A stretch of 64,000 bases of DNA from Vombatus ursinus (Eukaryota; Chordata; Mammalia; Diprotodontia; Vombatidae), in the NCBI RefSeq assembly GCF_900497805.2, contig NW_020954701.1, positions 1,318,305 through 1,382,304 of the forward strand. Direction: 5' to 3'. The position numbers and the translations under genes were made by a program. The notes beneath the pieces were generated by a model. That model did not search any database. It was not told the DNA's origin and worked only from the letters and a program-made list of their open reading frames with translations. Each line of letters opens with the position of its first letter. Position 1 is the stretch's first letter. This document shows, piece by piece, positions 1 to 10,839 of the stretch.

Positions 1-174
1 TCCTCATTTTCTTTTAAGGCTCAAGTCAGGTGTGATGTCCTCACCTTCTCCTGACTGCTCCTCCCACTGCACACTAATATTAGTTCTATTTTCTCCCTCA
101 ATTTTCCTTCTGCTACTTATTTGTGAATGTGTCCTGTCATCCCAGTAGAATGTAAGTACCTGGAAGGCAGGGAT
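1..174 (+). repeat. L2 LINE 3' region, first part
   Basis: The text follows the L2 3' end: a pyrimidine-rich stretch, then 'agaatgtaagtacctggaagg' style wording that in L2 precedes the 'gcacatagtaagtattcagtgaatg' terminus. The element is split by an L1 and resumes at 520. It is non-coding and old. Confidence 0.75.
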
Positions 175-519
175 TTTTTTTTAAACTTTATTAATTTATT
201 TTGATTTATAAACAATCACTTCCATAAGCTTTTGAGTTTTAAATTTTTCTCCCCCTCCCTCCCCATCTCCTTCCCCAAGACAGTGCACAATCTGATATAG
301 GCTATAAATATACATTCCTATTAAACATTTTCACATTAGTGATGTTGTAAGTAAGAATTAGAACCAATAGGAGGAACCACCAGAAAGAGGAAACAAAACA
401 CAACAGAAGAGAAAAAATAGCAAATAGTGTGCTTTGATCTGCATTCAAACTCAGTATCTCTTTCTTTGGATGTGGGTAGCATTTTCCATCATGAGACCTT
501 TGGAGCAGGGACTTTTTTA
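175..519 (-). repeat. L1 3' end inserted into L2
   Basis: On the minus strand this is the marsupial L1 3' untranslated end: 'aaagaaagagatactg', a purine-rich G-run region, and a terminal A-rich tail seen here as the T-run at 174-182. It closely matches the plus-strand L1 end at 33290-33600. Imperfect 19-20 bp direct repeats (156-174 and 520-539) flank it, as expected of target-primed insertion. Confidence 0.8.
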
Positions 520-609
520 GTAGCTGGAAGGCAAGGACTGTTTTGTTTGTGTCTCTGTATTACCAAGACCTTGCACATAGTAAGTATTCAGTGAATGTTT
601 ATTGAATTG
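520..609 (+). repeat. L2 LINE 3' terminus, second part
   Basis: Continues the L2 of 1-174 after the L1 insertion. It ends in the typical 'cttgcacatagtaag...gaatgtttattgaattga' terminus shared by L2 and MIR. Confidence 0.8.
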
Positions 610-1045
610 ACATTTATAATTTTAATTTTTACACACAAATTAAAATGGCTTAAAGTTGTTAATAAAATAAGGAAAAAATCTTTTTAAAAGTTTGGCAATA
701 TTAAAGGAAAAAAATTAGCGTAGATCCACATAGAGTTTTTCAAAGGGTTAGAAACTCTGTATTTTTTGACTGAGAATCAAACCCAGTGTACAACAGTGAA
801 AAGGGATGAAATCTGATCCCTAGATCACCGAGGATGATTCTCGGATCTACTTCTAAGATGTTGGCCATAACCTAGACCTAGCCAGGTAATCCTTCATTCA
901 GCTTGACAGAGCACTGTGTATGATTGAAATACCACTAAAAACACCAAATACTAGCCCTTGATACTATCAAAAGCAACTGGCTTGCCTGTGTGGTATTTTG
1001 CCATTGACATTTCTCATCCCATATTTTAATGATACCTGACATTGA
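610..1045. other. AT-rich DNA, nothing recognised
   Basis: No coding frame, RNA gene or repeat family that I recognise. Composition is AT-rich. Confidence 0.5.
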
Positions 1046-1690
1046 TTTTTTAATTTTTTAAATTAAATTTAACTTTTATGCAAAGACAATTTTTAGCATT
1101 CAGTTTTACAAAATTTCGAGTTCAAGATTTTTCTCTCTCCTTTCCCTTTTCTCTTCCTAAAATGGTAAGCAATTTGATACAGGTTATATATGTGCAACCA
1201 TGTACAACGTATTTCCATATTAGTCACAGTTGTGAAAAAAGAAACAGACATGGAAAAAAGCCATGAAAAAAGTGAAGCAAAAATAGTATGACTCAATTGT
1301 CAGTTCTTTATCTGGAGGTGGATAACATTTTCCGTCATGGGTCCTTTGTAATTGTTTTGGATCCCTGTATTTGCTGGGAATAGTTAAATCATTCACAGTT
1401 GATCATTGTACAATATTTCTATTATTGTGTACAATGTTCTCTTGGTTCTGTTCATTTCACTTTGCATCAGTTCATGCAAGTCTTTCCAGGCTTTTCTGAG
1501 GGCATCCTGCTCATCATTTCTTATGGCAGAATAGTATTCCATCACAATCACATACTACGACTTGTTCAGCCATTCCCCAGTTGATGGGCTTTTGCCACCA
1601 CAAAAAGAGCTGCTATAAATATTTTTGTAGGTGTGGATCCTTTCCCCTTTTTTCTGATATCTTTGGGATAAAGACCTAATAGTGATACTT
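1046..1690 (-). repeat. L1 3' UTR fragment
   Basis: Read on the minus strand it has the marsupial L1 3' order: a 'ggggaatggctgaacaa' like block (about 1570-1590), 'ataagaaatgatgagcagg' like block (about 1510-1530), then a purine-rich end. Its tail abuts an AT-rich stretch at 1046-1075. The apparent reading frames in it are incidental. Confidence 0.8.
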
Positions 1691-1915
1691 GATATTTATA
1701 TTGTGCTTTAAGGTTTTTAAAATGCTTTATGTACATCATCTCATTTGATGTTTACATTGACCCTGTGGATTGTAGATATAATCCTCATTTTGCAGATGAG
1801 GAAATTGTACCTCAGGGAAGTTATGCTTTGCCCCTGTTCACATAGCTAGGGAGTGCCAGAGATAGGATTTGCTCTCAGCTTACCTAACTCCAGCTCCAAC
1901 TTTTTTTCCCCTACT
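1691..1915 (-). repeat. MIR-type CORE-SINE
   Basis: The plus strand reads 'ttatattgtgctttaagg', then 'cattttgcagatgaggaaa', then 'cacatagctagggag'. That is MIR in reverse, from tail through CORE to tRNA-like head. Confidence 0.8.
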
Positions 1916-2261
1916 TTGCCACTTCTTACAACATCATCAACATGCTCTCATTTTTCTTATTCTGTCCCATTAATAATTGTTCTAATTCTAACTCTTCATA
2001 CATTATCAATATAGTTATGTCAATGAATATTTTTGTCCTACGTAGAGCAGAGAGATTTCATTTTCCTGTTTTATGATCTGAGAATCCAGTTTTCTAGCCA
2101 GAGAAGGGACCATTAATGGGTAGCACCAACCTTGAGGGTCATCTCAAGGGTAAATCATACGTTTGAGAGTTTCCAAGTTTGAAAGCATTAAGGACTGACT
2201 CTTAGAAAGAGAAGGGGATTTCCTGAGCAGCGTTGCCTCATGGAGAAAGGAGGAATTTGTT
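1916..2261. other. Nothing recognised
   Basis: Non-repetitive by eye. No coding potential beyond chance. Confidence 0.4.
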
Positions 2262-2270
2262 CATGTGGCT

Positions 2271-2411
2271 TTTTAAAAATTTTTTAATTTTTAGGCAATT
2301 GGGGCTAAGTGACTTGCCCAGGGTCACACAGCTAGTGTCAAGTGTTTGGTCTGAGGCCAAATTTGAACTCAGGTCTTCCTGACTTCAGGGCTGGTGTTCT
2401 ATTCAGTGTGC
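2271..2411 (-). repeat. WSINE1-like short SINE with TSD
   Basis: Reverse copy of a short tRNA-headed marsupial SINE: T-rich start, 'gtgacttgcccagggtcac', 'tgaactcaggtcttcctga', ending near the SINE head. The 9 bp repeat 'catgtggct' flanks it at 2262-2270 and 2412-2420. Confidence 0.85.
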
Positions 2412-2827
2412 CATGTGGCTCTTATATCTGGAAAGCAAAGCCGCAACAAAAGGGACTGGGGGGCAAGAAATTGACTCCTTGCCCCCTTGGTATTACAGTG
2501 AGTGATTTGGGCAGTGTAGGTCTGATGGGAGAGAGGGATGCTTATCTGGCAGCTTCAATGTGTTTGCCTTCTAAAGGAAGTCCAAACCACTGAAGATACT
2601 GTAAATTTGGAGGTGTACTACGTAGGACCTTGGAAAGCTAGGGATCTACTCAAACGTCAAAGGATTGTCCCAATGGCAGTCTCAATCTCAGTTCCCTTCA
2701 CAGGGGATCTTATGGGGATCTATGAGTTCCTTATGTGTTTTCTATATTTATGAACTCTCATCCTTTTCATCTTTTGCATTTTCGGTGGGGTAAAACAAGG
2801 GCTAGTTTCTTCATATTAAATCATCTG

Positions 2828-2925
2828 GAAAGGCATTTATTAAATGTTTTCTATGGGTTAAGTGCTGAGGATACAAATACAAGCGAAAAGAAAAACGGCC
2901 CCTGCCCTCGAAGACCAAACAACAC
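2828..2925 (-). repeat. L2 3' end fragment
   Basis: The plus strand reads 'aaggcatttattaaatg', 'aagtgctgaggatacaaata', then 'cccctgccctcgaag'. This is the reverse of the L2 terminus and the 'ggggacag' region before it. Confidence 0.65.
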
Positions 2926-2935
2926 ATGAAAAGGA

Positions 2936-3559
2936 GTTGAAAAGTGGGGGTGGGGGGGGAAGAAAGGATGAAGTTTACATGACGGGGCATGGTTTGGAAG
3001 TCCAGAAACTAAGAACTAGGCAGAGAAGAGAATCAAAGAATGAAGACAGTCTGGCTTCTCTCCTTTACCAAATAGGGGCGGTAGATGGAATTCGCCAATG
3101 GCAGAATTAGGGTGGGTCCTCACAGAGGGATGTTTCATGTTGAAAAGGCTGCAGGCATGGTTGGATGTTCTCAGACACTTAAGGAAGCTCCAGGATGAAA
3201 CAACAGAGCTGGGAATTTTAGGTACCAGGAACAAGGACCTTGCTAACTCGAATTGAGGACCTTGTTACCCACATTTGGGAGAACCTAGACAAAAACTATC
3301 TTTGGAAATTTCCCCAGAGGAAACTTGACATGGGGACAATAAGCCAAAGAGAAACAGTTATCTTCTTGAATCAGCCCCCAAGGTCAGATGTGTCCTCTGT
3401 AAGCCCTGAATTTTAGAAGGTTGTAAAACTCAGATGCTAAGGCTGACCAATGGGCTCAAGATGTAATCTCTTTGAGGGATGTGAAGTAATTAATTAAGGA
3501 CATCTAAGTGAGAAGACAATGATAGTGATTTACAAAAAACACCCACAATCTGAAAGTAA
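2936..3559. other. Unassigned DNA with a G-rich run
   Basis: Contains a G-run near 2947-2959. I see no gene and no repeat family that I can name. Confidence 0.4.
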
Positions 3560-3715
3560 AGCATAGTGGATCTAGAGTCTGGGATCGAATCTGGGGTGCT
3601 GCTTACGAGCCATGTGACTTTCAACAAGTAAGTTCATCTCTCTTGGACACAGTTTTCTTGCCTAGAAAATGCAGGGCTTGGGCTAGATGGTCCTTGTCCT
3701 ATGAACCTGTGTTGC
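3560..3715 (+). repeat. MIR-related SINE (MIR3-like)
   Basis: Degenerate tRNA-like head, 'gccatgtgactttcaacaag' CORE wording, then 'gcttgggctagatggtcctt', the tail typical of the marsupial MIR3-like group. Confidence 0.65.
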
Positions 3716-4111
3716 CTTATAACTTATACTGGTATTTTTTTTTATCTCTTTCATTTTTAGGCTGCATGATGCCTACGTTTCTGCTTTGTTTTCTCTTCTC
3801 AATTATTCTCTTGATTTACTGTCCCTCCTCCCCTTGGTATTTTTTTTAATTTGGCTTCATTCACCATCTTTGTGATTGTTTTGGGTCTTTTTTTTGGGGG
3901 GGGGGCCAATGTGTTGTTCTGATCCTTCCTTTGCTTTTTTCTCAGGATGCTGTGAAGTTTCTCTTTCCCACTCTCTTTTTGCCATAATTTAGAATTCCTG
4001 TGGCTTTCATTGGTCTTTTTTATGCTGTTCGTTATCGACTTTATCCTTCCTTTCCTAGCTTTCAATTCCCTTTGCTCCCTTGTATATTCGGGTCTTATTT
4101 TCTGTTATCTG
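3716..4111. other. Pyrimidine-rich unassigned DNA
   Basis: T/C-rich on the plus strand with an uninterrupted G-run at about 3895-3905. No gene support. The lysine-rich minus-strand frame here is a product of composition. Confidence 0.4.
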
Positions 4112-4334
4112 TTCCTAGGTGGCACATAGAGTTCGAGGCCTGGACTCAGGAAGATGCATCTTCCTGAGTTCTAGCCTCAGACACTTACTGGCTGTGTGAT
4201 CCTGGGCAAGTCAAGTAACCCTGTGAAATGAACCAAAAAAGGAAATGGTGGACCACTTCAGTATCTTTGCCAAGAAAACCCAAAATGGAGTTAAGAAGAG
4301 TCAGACATGACTGAAAAAAACTCAACAACAGCTT
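4112..4334 (+). repeat. Mar-1 type CORE-SINE
   Basis: Head 'ctaggtggcacatag', CORE 'acacttactggctgtgtgat', 3' half 'gtatctttgccaagaaaac', and 'gactgaaaaaaactcaacaa' end. Confidence 0.85.
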
Positions 4335-5029
4335 CTAACAAACTGCCAAAGTCTCTCAGGATCCCAAATCACCAAATTTCTCAATTCTAACACTTTTTTG
4401 CCCAGAAGGCAAAATTATTTTCTTCCCTTTGTCTAGATATGTTCTTAGAATTCAGAGATATTTGTGGCCAGCAAACCCTTTGAGACCTTCAGCTTTCTCT
4501 CCCCATTCATTCAGCCTATTTCTTTGTGCCTCAGAGTACTGTGCTAGGCACACTAGCTTGTCGAGGGTGATCAATGTGAGGGGATGTCAGACAGATGACA
4601 GAAATGAGGAAGATGAAAGAAGATATCGCTGGCAATTGTGAAGATGAGAGTCTGGGTACACAAGCTGTTTTGGCTAGCACTTATCACTCTGGTTAGCTGG
4701 AAACTTTCCATCAGTGTGAAAGAATATGTTGGAATCTAAAATTCAGTTTGGCAAAAAAATTAGGTAGAGAGGCAATGATCAGTAGAAAATATGTTCAGCA
4801 ACCTTGCCTAACACTGTTAAGAATAAATTACATGATCATAAGGCATGGTTTTAGACACGTCCCCTGTAGGGATTAGCACATACAAGGTTTTTAAACAAAT
4901 AGTTGTCATTTTCAATGAAAGAATACCCAGATAGGGTTCTGATTCAACTGTCTAGTTTCCCTAAGGACGTGGTAAGATACAGATGACCTCAGCATCTATA
5001 GATAGTTCAGCCCTCCAATATCTCCCCAG

Positions 5030-5170
5030 GATGATATTGAAGTATGCACATAACTACCCCCCAGGATAATTAGGAGCCTTAAAATGAGGGTTATGGGATC
5101 ATGAGAGTACAGAATTTGGATTTGTACCATTGAAATACACGTAAAATTAGTAAGGTCTAAATTAGGGTTG
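5030..5170 (+). repeat. Unclassified repeat-like unit, copy A
   Basis: Shares its word order with 5930-6060: 'ggataat', 'agg/ggccttaaaa', 'agggttatggga', 'tttggatttg', 'aaaattagtaaggt'. The orientation is the same. The class is unknown, and the similarity was judged by eye. Confidence 0.35.
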
Positions 5171-5607
5171 GCTAGCTTTTTGATGGTGGAATGATACATT
5201 ATTTATTTTTTCACTCTTCCAAATAGAGGAGGAATAGTTTTGAAGGATGGTGTCATGGACAGTCACCCACAGGTGCCCTAGATAAGACACCGTGGAATGA
5301 AGCAACCTGTTTGAGTCTATCAGCAGAAGAGCATTTGAAGGCACCCTTGGGAGTACTGTCCTGACATGGGTAGGAGAGCTATATACAGGTAAGAGGAGGG
5401 AGGAAGACAAAAGTCTAACATTTGCCCCTCACATATTTGTACCTCTCTTCCAAGAGCCTGGCACTAGAATTGGGGCCAGTCTGTACAGTAAATAGTGACT
5501 CTGTATCTCCAAATTATCAACCCTTTTACTCTTGACGCCACCATTTTAGCTTTATTCCTTTGGGTCTAGAGATTGATGGGGAAGAGGAAAGGGAGAAGAG
5601 AGAAGAG

Positions 5608-5690
5608 AATAAGCATTTTTACAGCACCTATTACATGCCAGGCACTATGCTAAGACCTTTACAAATATCATTAAGCCAGTTATCAGGTAA
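5608..5690 (-). repeat. MIR tail fragment
   Basis: 'cacctattacatgccaggca' followed by 'acctttacaaatatcatt' is the reverse of a MIR/MON1 3' end. Confidence 0.6.
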
Positions 5691-5788
5691 TATTTTAAGA
5701 TGAATTAATTTTATGTAAAATATTTTATTGATATCTGATTTTTAAATCATTTTTGTTTCTGAGTATATTGTAGATCTTTTATTTATTT

Positions 5789-5900
5789 ATTTGGTGAGGC
5801 AATGAAGTCAAGTGACTTGTCCAGGGTCCCACAGTTAGTGTCAAGTGTCTGAGGCCAGATTTAAACCCAAATCTTACTGAATCCAGAGCCAGTGCTCTAT
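5789..5900 (-). repeat. WSINE1-like SINE with TSD
   Basis: Reverse short SINE: 'aagtgacttgtccagggtcc', 'gtctgaggccagattta', 'ccagtgctctat'. The 14 bp direct repeat 'tcttttatttattt' lies at 5775-5788 and 5901-5914. Confidence 0.85.
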
Positions 5901-5929
5901 TCTTTTATTTATTTTTAATAAACATACAT

Positions 5930-6060
5930 CTACCTCTGGAGTATTATTATCCCCTTGGATAATAATGGGCCTCAAAATAAAAGAAGGGACGAGGGTTCAT
6001 GGGAGTCCTAAATTTGAACTAATAACACTGGAATCTAGTTAAAAGTGGCAAGGTGTAGTC
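5930..6060 (+). repeat. Unclassified repeat-like unit, copy B
   Basis: Counterpart of 5030-5170, about 900 bp downstream in the same orientation. The family is unknown. Confidence 0.35.
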
Positions 6061-6264
6061 CACCCTCCAACCCCAAACCCAGGAGCCATCTCTTGTAACA
6101 GAAAAAGAAGAGGAAGTAAAAAGCAGCTCAGCAAAATCAACCATACCAATTGTGTCAAACAGTGAATGCAATGTTCCACATACATAGTCTCTCATCTTGG
6201 CCAAGGTCTGGAGGTACATTTTCAAATCTTTTTTTAAAGAATTAATTCTCGTCATTAGAAGTGC

Positions 6265-6377
6265 ACAATGTTCAGGGTTTTTTCAGTTTGTTTTTCTCCT
6301 TCTATTTACTTTGCTATTGTGTATATTTTCTTGTTTCTGCTTACTTTACATCAATTCATTTAAGTATTTGTAGGTTT
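6265..6377 (-). repeat. L1 3' part, split
   Basis: 'ttactttacatcaattcatt' and 'agtatttgtaggttttg' are the reverse of the L1 3' UTR. It is interrupted by the SINE at 6378-6637 and seems to continue after it. Confidence 0.6.
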
Positions 6378-6637
6378 TGGGTGGCTAGGTAGCATAGTAG
6401 ATAGAATACAGGACCTGGAGTAGGAAAGACTCCTTTTCCCTAGTTCAAATCTGGCCTCAGACACTTACTAGCTGTGTGACCCTGGGCAAGTCACTTACCC
6501 CTATTTGCCTGAGTTTTCTCATCTGTAAAATGAGCTGGAGAAGGAAATGACAAACCACTTCAGCATCTTTGCCAAGAAAACCCCAAATGGGGTCCCAAGG
6601 AGTCAGAAAAGACTGAAAAAAGACTAAACAATAACAG
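6378..6637 (+). repeat. Mar-1 type CORE-SINE
   Basis: A near full-length copy: 'gggtggctaggtagcatagt', CORE 'cacttactagctgtgtgacc', 'gtaaaatgagctggagaagg', 'ctttgccaagaaaaccccaa', end 'ctaaacaataac'. It lies inside an L1 remnant. Confidence 0.9.
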
Positions 6638-6670
6638 GCTTCTCAGAATTCTTCATATTTGTTATTTCTT

Positions 6671-6800
6671 ATGAATGAACGAAGCATTTATTAAGCACTT
6701 ACTGTGTGCAAAGCACTGGGGATACAAATAGAAGAATAAGATTGTCCCTGCTTTTAAGGAGCTCCCACTCTAATGGGGACACAGCATACATGGAAGGTGT
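6671..6800 (-). repeat. L2 3' end
   Basis: 'aagcatttattaagcactta', 'gggatacaaatagaag' and 'ggagctcccactctaatggg' are the reverse of the L2 3' region. Confidence 0.75.
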
Positions 6801-6949
6801 CAGCTGCAAGTCAGATGGCACAGCACTTACAGTTAGATGCAGCAGCAAAGCAGGTGTTAATACCCTGCTTTAATGTCATGTCCACTGATCAAAATCATAT
6901 CAGTTTCTGATGTTGAAGCATTTGACAGTGCCAAGGGCTTTGGTGATAA

Positions 6950-7095
6950 GACCTTTCCTGTAGCCCAGTGAAATGATTCGTTTAGTCATTCCCCAGTCAA
7001 TGGACGTCCACTTTGGTTATAGCTCATTACTAACATAACAGGTGCTGCCATGGATATTTTGGTGAATATGGGACCTTTCTGTCTTGACTTTTCTT
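6950..7095 (-). repeat. L1 3' UTR fragment
   Basis: 'cattccccagtcaatggacg', then a CA-rich block corresponding to the L1 'ctgctataaatatttttgt' stretch. Probably the same element as 6265-6377. Confidence 0.6.
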
Positions 7096-7429
7096 GAGAA
7101 GCAAGGATTGTTTTTATAACTAAATGAAAGCAAGGTTGGGACAGAATGGACATGGAGAGTCAGGGTTAGAGGGGTAGGTAGAAGAGGAACAGGGATCCAA
7201 AATGGAGGAAAGGGGTATGATTAAGGAAAAATTTCATTGTTTTTATATCTTTCCTAGGACAGGCCATGACCATTCAAATTAAAATCATCATGTACTACCA
7301 TTGGTATATATCTCAACCTCATCTGGACTCAGGTTTTTACACATTTTGAAGTTATGGCAATATTTTGTGACTTAAGGATCAGAACCTGAAGAGGCAGGTT
7401 TTGAACTGAAATCCTATGGCTCTAAAATC

Positions 7430-7500
7430 AATGGTTTTGTCAGTGTGCCTAGACCATCTAGTCTCACCCTCTTATTTTGCAGGCGAGGAAACAGAGACCC
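7430..7500 (-). repeat. MIR3-like fragment
   Basis: 'gaccatctagtctcaccctc' followed by 'ttgcaggcgaggaaacagag' is a reversed MIR3-like CORE. Confidence 0.6.
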
Positions 7501-7662
7501 AGAAAGGACAGGGAAGCACCCAGAAAGAACAAGCAATAAGGAAGGACAGATTGCAGTGATTGACAATCCAACTATAAGTGACTTGATAAAGGTCTGAAAG
7601 TGGAAAACGGTTACTAATCAGAGATATAAGAAGGCTTCATGAAGGAGATGGCATATAAGGCA

Positions 7663-7945
7663 GGCTTTTTTATTATTCATAACATGCACCTGCTTACTTT
7701 ATTTTTTTATTTTATCTTGTTTTAATGGATTTTCTTTTGTCAGAAGTTGTACAGTCGGTCAAATAATTATCACATTTAAAAAAATTCCTACAGAGAAATA
7801 TACAAGGTCTAAAAAGCAGACATACACATCTATTATCCTAGATCCAACTTTGGTCATTGTAATAACACCAGGAATGGAGGCAGCACTTATATTATTTAAA
7901 ACATCAGATAGCATGCAAACCGAATGATTAAGACACTGGAATAAA
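7663..7945 (-). pseudogene. Retroposed mRNA 3' end (5'-truncated processed pseudogene)
   Basis: This block interrupts the antisense L2. On both sides it carries the target word 'ataaggcag' (7654-7662 and 7944-7952). Read on the minus strand it ends with AATAAA, then about 20 nt, then a short A-run seen as the T-run at 7666-7671. That is the mark of LINE-mediated retroposition of a polyadenylated transcript. The body is AT-rich with no long frame, so it is most likely a 3' UTR only. I do not recognise the parent gene. It could instead be a rare SINE or LINE end, but it resembles none of the families here. Confidence 0.5.
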
Positions 7946-8309
7946 TAAGGCAGATTTTTTTACAACAGTAGAAATTCAACAGATAAAGATGGTGGAGAAA
8001 TGATATTCTAGTTAAAGCAAATGGGTGAGTTCAGGCATGGAGGCAGCAAAGTGAGCATGTTTAGGGGACAGAGAATAGTCCAATGTGTCTGAAGCAAATA
8101 ATATACGGAGGAGAATAATATGAGATAGGGCTGAATGGGTGATGCTAGATTGCAGAAAAACCTTAAATCCCAGGTAGATAAATTCGAACCTTACTGGGTG
8201 GGCATTAGAAGTCTACTGAAGACTACTGACTATGGCTAGATATATGAGGTAGCAACATATATCTGGCAGCAGCATAGAGGTGGAAAAACCCATTATAGTC
8301 TAATTGGCA

Positions 8310-8570
8310 AGCTGGTGGCACATTGGATGGAACATTGGACCTGGAGTCAAGAAGACATGAGTTCAAATCCAGCCTCAGAGATGGGCAAGTTACTTAACAT
8401 CTGTTTGTCTCAGTTTCCTCAACTATAAAGTGGGGATAATAATAGCACCTACCTCCCAGGGTTGTTGTGAGAATCAAATGAGAGAGAATATTTGTAAAAT
8501 GCTTAGCACAGTGCCTGACATATAGTAGGCACTATATAAATGCTAGGTATTATTATTATTAGTATAGAAA
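8310..8570 (+). repeat. MON1/MIR-type CORE-SINE
   Basis: Full order visible: 'acattggacctggagtcaag', 'tcagtttcctcaactataaa', 'gttgttgtgagaatcaaatg', 'cagtgcctgacatatagtag', and an ATT-repeat end. Confidence 0.85.
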
Positions 8571-9039
8571 TACTCCAGGCTGGTAGTAATTAGGACCTAT
8601 TTGTGTTAAGGTGGTAGCAACAAGATGTTTTATGAAGGTAGGATCAACAAAAAATGGTGACAGATTAGATATGAGAGGTGATGGAGAGGAAAGAATCAAT
8701 AATAGCATCAAGCTTTTAAACATGAGAGACTGCATCAAAATGATGCCACAGAAAGAAGTAATGAAGTTGAAGATAATGAACTTGTAGACTTCAAGGTGAC
8801 AGTGGCTCATCCAGAAGAACATGTCCTAGAGGCAACAGACATTGGGTACAGAACTCAGAAAAGAGGTCAAGGACGAAGTTATAGGTCTATGAGGCGTCTG
8901 TATTGGGAAAGTTGGTGAAATCACAAAACTGAATGATATTACCAAGGAAGAATATAGAAAGAAACAGAAGGGGACCAAGGGCAGAACCTCAGGGATCACC
9001 CACTGAAGGGTTCAGGAAGAGGAAGGTAAATCATTAAAG

Positions 9040-9235
9040 GAGACAGAGAGTGACCTTTGGCAAGTTAGGTTCTCTCTCTGGCACTCATTTTCCTCGTCTA
9101 TAAAATGAGATGGTTGGATGAGAGGAACTCTGAGGTCTCTTTCATCTATACTCCTAAGAAGAAGTAAACTAAGATAGCACAGATGGGTTGGATTAAATGG
9201 CCTTTGGCTCGAAATCAGCGCCCTGCTGATAACCA
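9040..9235 (+). repeat. MIR3-like SINE
   Basis: 'cctttggcaagttag', 'cattttcctcgtctataaaa', then 'gagatggttggatgagaggaa'. A second, similar 'gggttggattaaatggcctt' block at 9186 suggests two overlapping copies. Confidence 0.6.
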
Positions 9236-9580
9236 TAAATGGGTGCCTTCCTTTGCCATCCTATAAAATCACAGATGAGATTCCTAATCACATGACCCAG
9301 CTGGATGAATGAGAACACTGAGAACATTATAGCAGTAAAGTGAAGGGCTGAACAATTGAGTTAAAGATTTCAGAAACAATCACTTTTCTGTGACTTGATT
9401 CATTTGCATTGAGTATTGTTATTCACAGAAAGAGCTTGACCTTACATACAAGAGAGGATGACTTCCATAACTGATTACATTTATTCATCTATCTGTTAAA
9501 ATGAAACAATTAAAACCTCATTCCATATTTTTCTGGAATCTGGGAAATGGAAAAGGATAAGTTGAGGAATAATAATGATT
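9236..9580. other. Non-repetitive DNA
   Basis: No repeat recognised. It includes the octamer word ATTTGCAT near 9402 and several clean homeodomain-like AT words. No frame. Confidence 0.35.
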
Positions 9581-9584
9581 GATG

Positions 9585-9660
9585 CAGTGTCATGGAAAGA
9601 CTGACAGACTTGGCATCAGAAGAATGGGATTTATGTTCCAAATATGTCACTTCTTGCGTA
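9585..9660 (+). repeat. MIR 5' fragment
   Basis: 'gcagtgtcatggaaagactg' with 'cttggcatcagaagaat' is a decayed SINE head cut off by the neighbouring L1. Confidence 0.5.
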
Positions 9661-9663
9661 ACA

Positions 9664-10830
9664 TTAAAAAAAAGTTTTGTTGACTCATTTTGCTTTTATA
9701 TCATGACCATTTCCCAATATAGCACACTCCCTTCCCTTATCAAACCCTCCCCTATTAAATAACAACAAATCAAACAGCTAAGCAAAACCAAACAAAATAT
9801 TCGACAGTGCATACAACATTCTTTACTTGTCTCCTCCTCCACATGTTCTTTGGGACAAAGATTGGTCGATCAAATTAACCTGAGTTTACGTACGTCGTGT
9901 ACATTTTGTGTACGTTATTTTAGTCATCGTGACTATTGTTCTACGGGGTCTGCTCTTTTTGATGTCATCAGTTCATACAAGCCCTTTCATGTATCTTTGA
10001 ATTCCTCATGTGTCAAAAGTGGAACTTGAACCCAGATCTTCCTGACTCCAAGGCTGGCTCTCAATTCACTATCAAGATGCCTCTCCATTATTTCTTACAG
10101 TGGCATAATATTACATTACATTAGCATACCATAATTTGTTCAGCCACTCACAATTTAACAGTACCTACTTTGGTTCTAGATTTTTTGCTGCCGCAAACAG
10201 TCCTGTTACACACAGGGGGCCTTTCAATCTGTCCTTGGGGTATGTGCCCAGCATAGGAATTGCTAGATCAAAGGTCATGAACCATTTAGTGACTTTTCTT
10301 GAAAAATTCAATTTTTTTCCAGAACAGTTGTACCAATTAATCCTCCCATCAATAGTGAATTAGTGTGTATATCTTCCCATAGTCCCTCCAACATTGACTA
10401 TCTCCATCTTTTACTGTTTTCTGATTTGATGGGAATGAGATAAGGTATCAGAGTTATTTCAATGTATGTTTAATTATAATTGATGATTTTTTAAAGCATT
10501 TTTTCACACAGTTGTTGATGGTTTGAAATGCTTCTTTTGAAAACTATTAGCATCCTTTGACCACTTATCTATTGGAGAATGACACTTGATCTTATGTTTG
10601 TGTTAATTCTCTATAAAAGTTAGATATCAGGCTTTAAGCAGATATATTTGATGAAGCTCTTTTTCCCCAATGGCTAGTTTAGCTTTTTATTTGAGCTTCT
10701 TTGCTTTTGAGTAAAAACTTTTTAAATTTTATGTGATTGAAATTGTTTATTTTAACTTTAATGATCACTGCTATGTCTTGCTTGGTTCACAAATCTCTCC
10801 CTAACCATAGTTCCAAGAATTATTTCCTTC
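9664..10830 (-). repeat. L1 3' portion, about 1.1 kb
   Basis: The A/T-rich L1 end is at 9664-9680. Further right come reversed ORF2-tail and 3' UTR words: 'cataatttgttcagccactc', 'ttgctagatcaaaggtcatg', 'ccctccaacattgactatct', 'cctttgaccacttatctatt', 'gcttctttgcttttgagt'. A SINE fragment sits at 10015-10083. Many lesions are present. Confidence 0.85.
10015..10083 (-). repeat. SINE fragment inside L1
   Basis: 'gaacttgaacccagatcttcc', 'tgactccaaggctggctctc' is the reversed head of a marsupial tRNA-SINE. Confidence 0.7.
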
Positions 10831-10839
10831 CACAAGCTC

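Larger units (their letters stand above)
7500..9030 (-). repeat. Long antisense L2 (RT to 3' half)
   Basis: The plus strand carries the reversed L2 ORF2 wording: 'gaaggagatggcatataagg', 'gaggtagcaaca', 'gaggtgatggagaggaaaga', then 'cagaacctcagggatcaccc'. The last is the reverse of the L2 stretch encoding V-P-Q-G. It is interrupted by a retroposed 3' UTR (7663-7945) and a MON1 SINE (8310-8570). It is strongly decayed, with no usable frame. Confidence 0.75.

Noticed and set aside
8310-8570. tRNA-like heads of SINEs considered as tRNA genes
   Set aside because: A and B box remnants belong to SINE 5' ends. No acceptor stem or full cloverleaf is visible in any copy.
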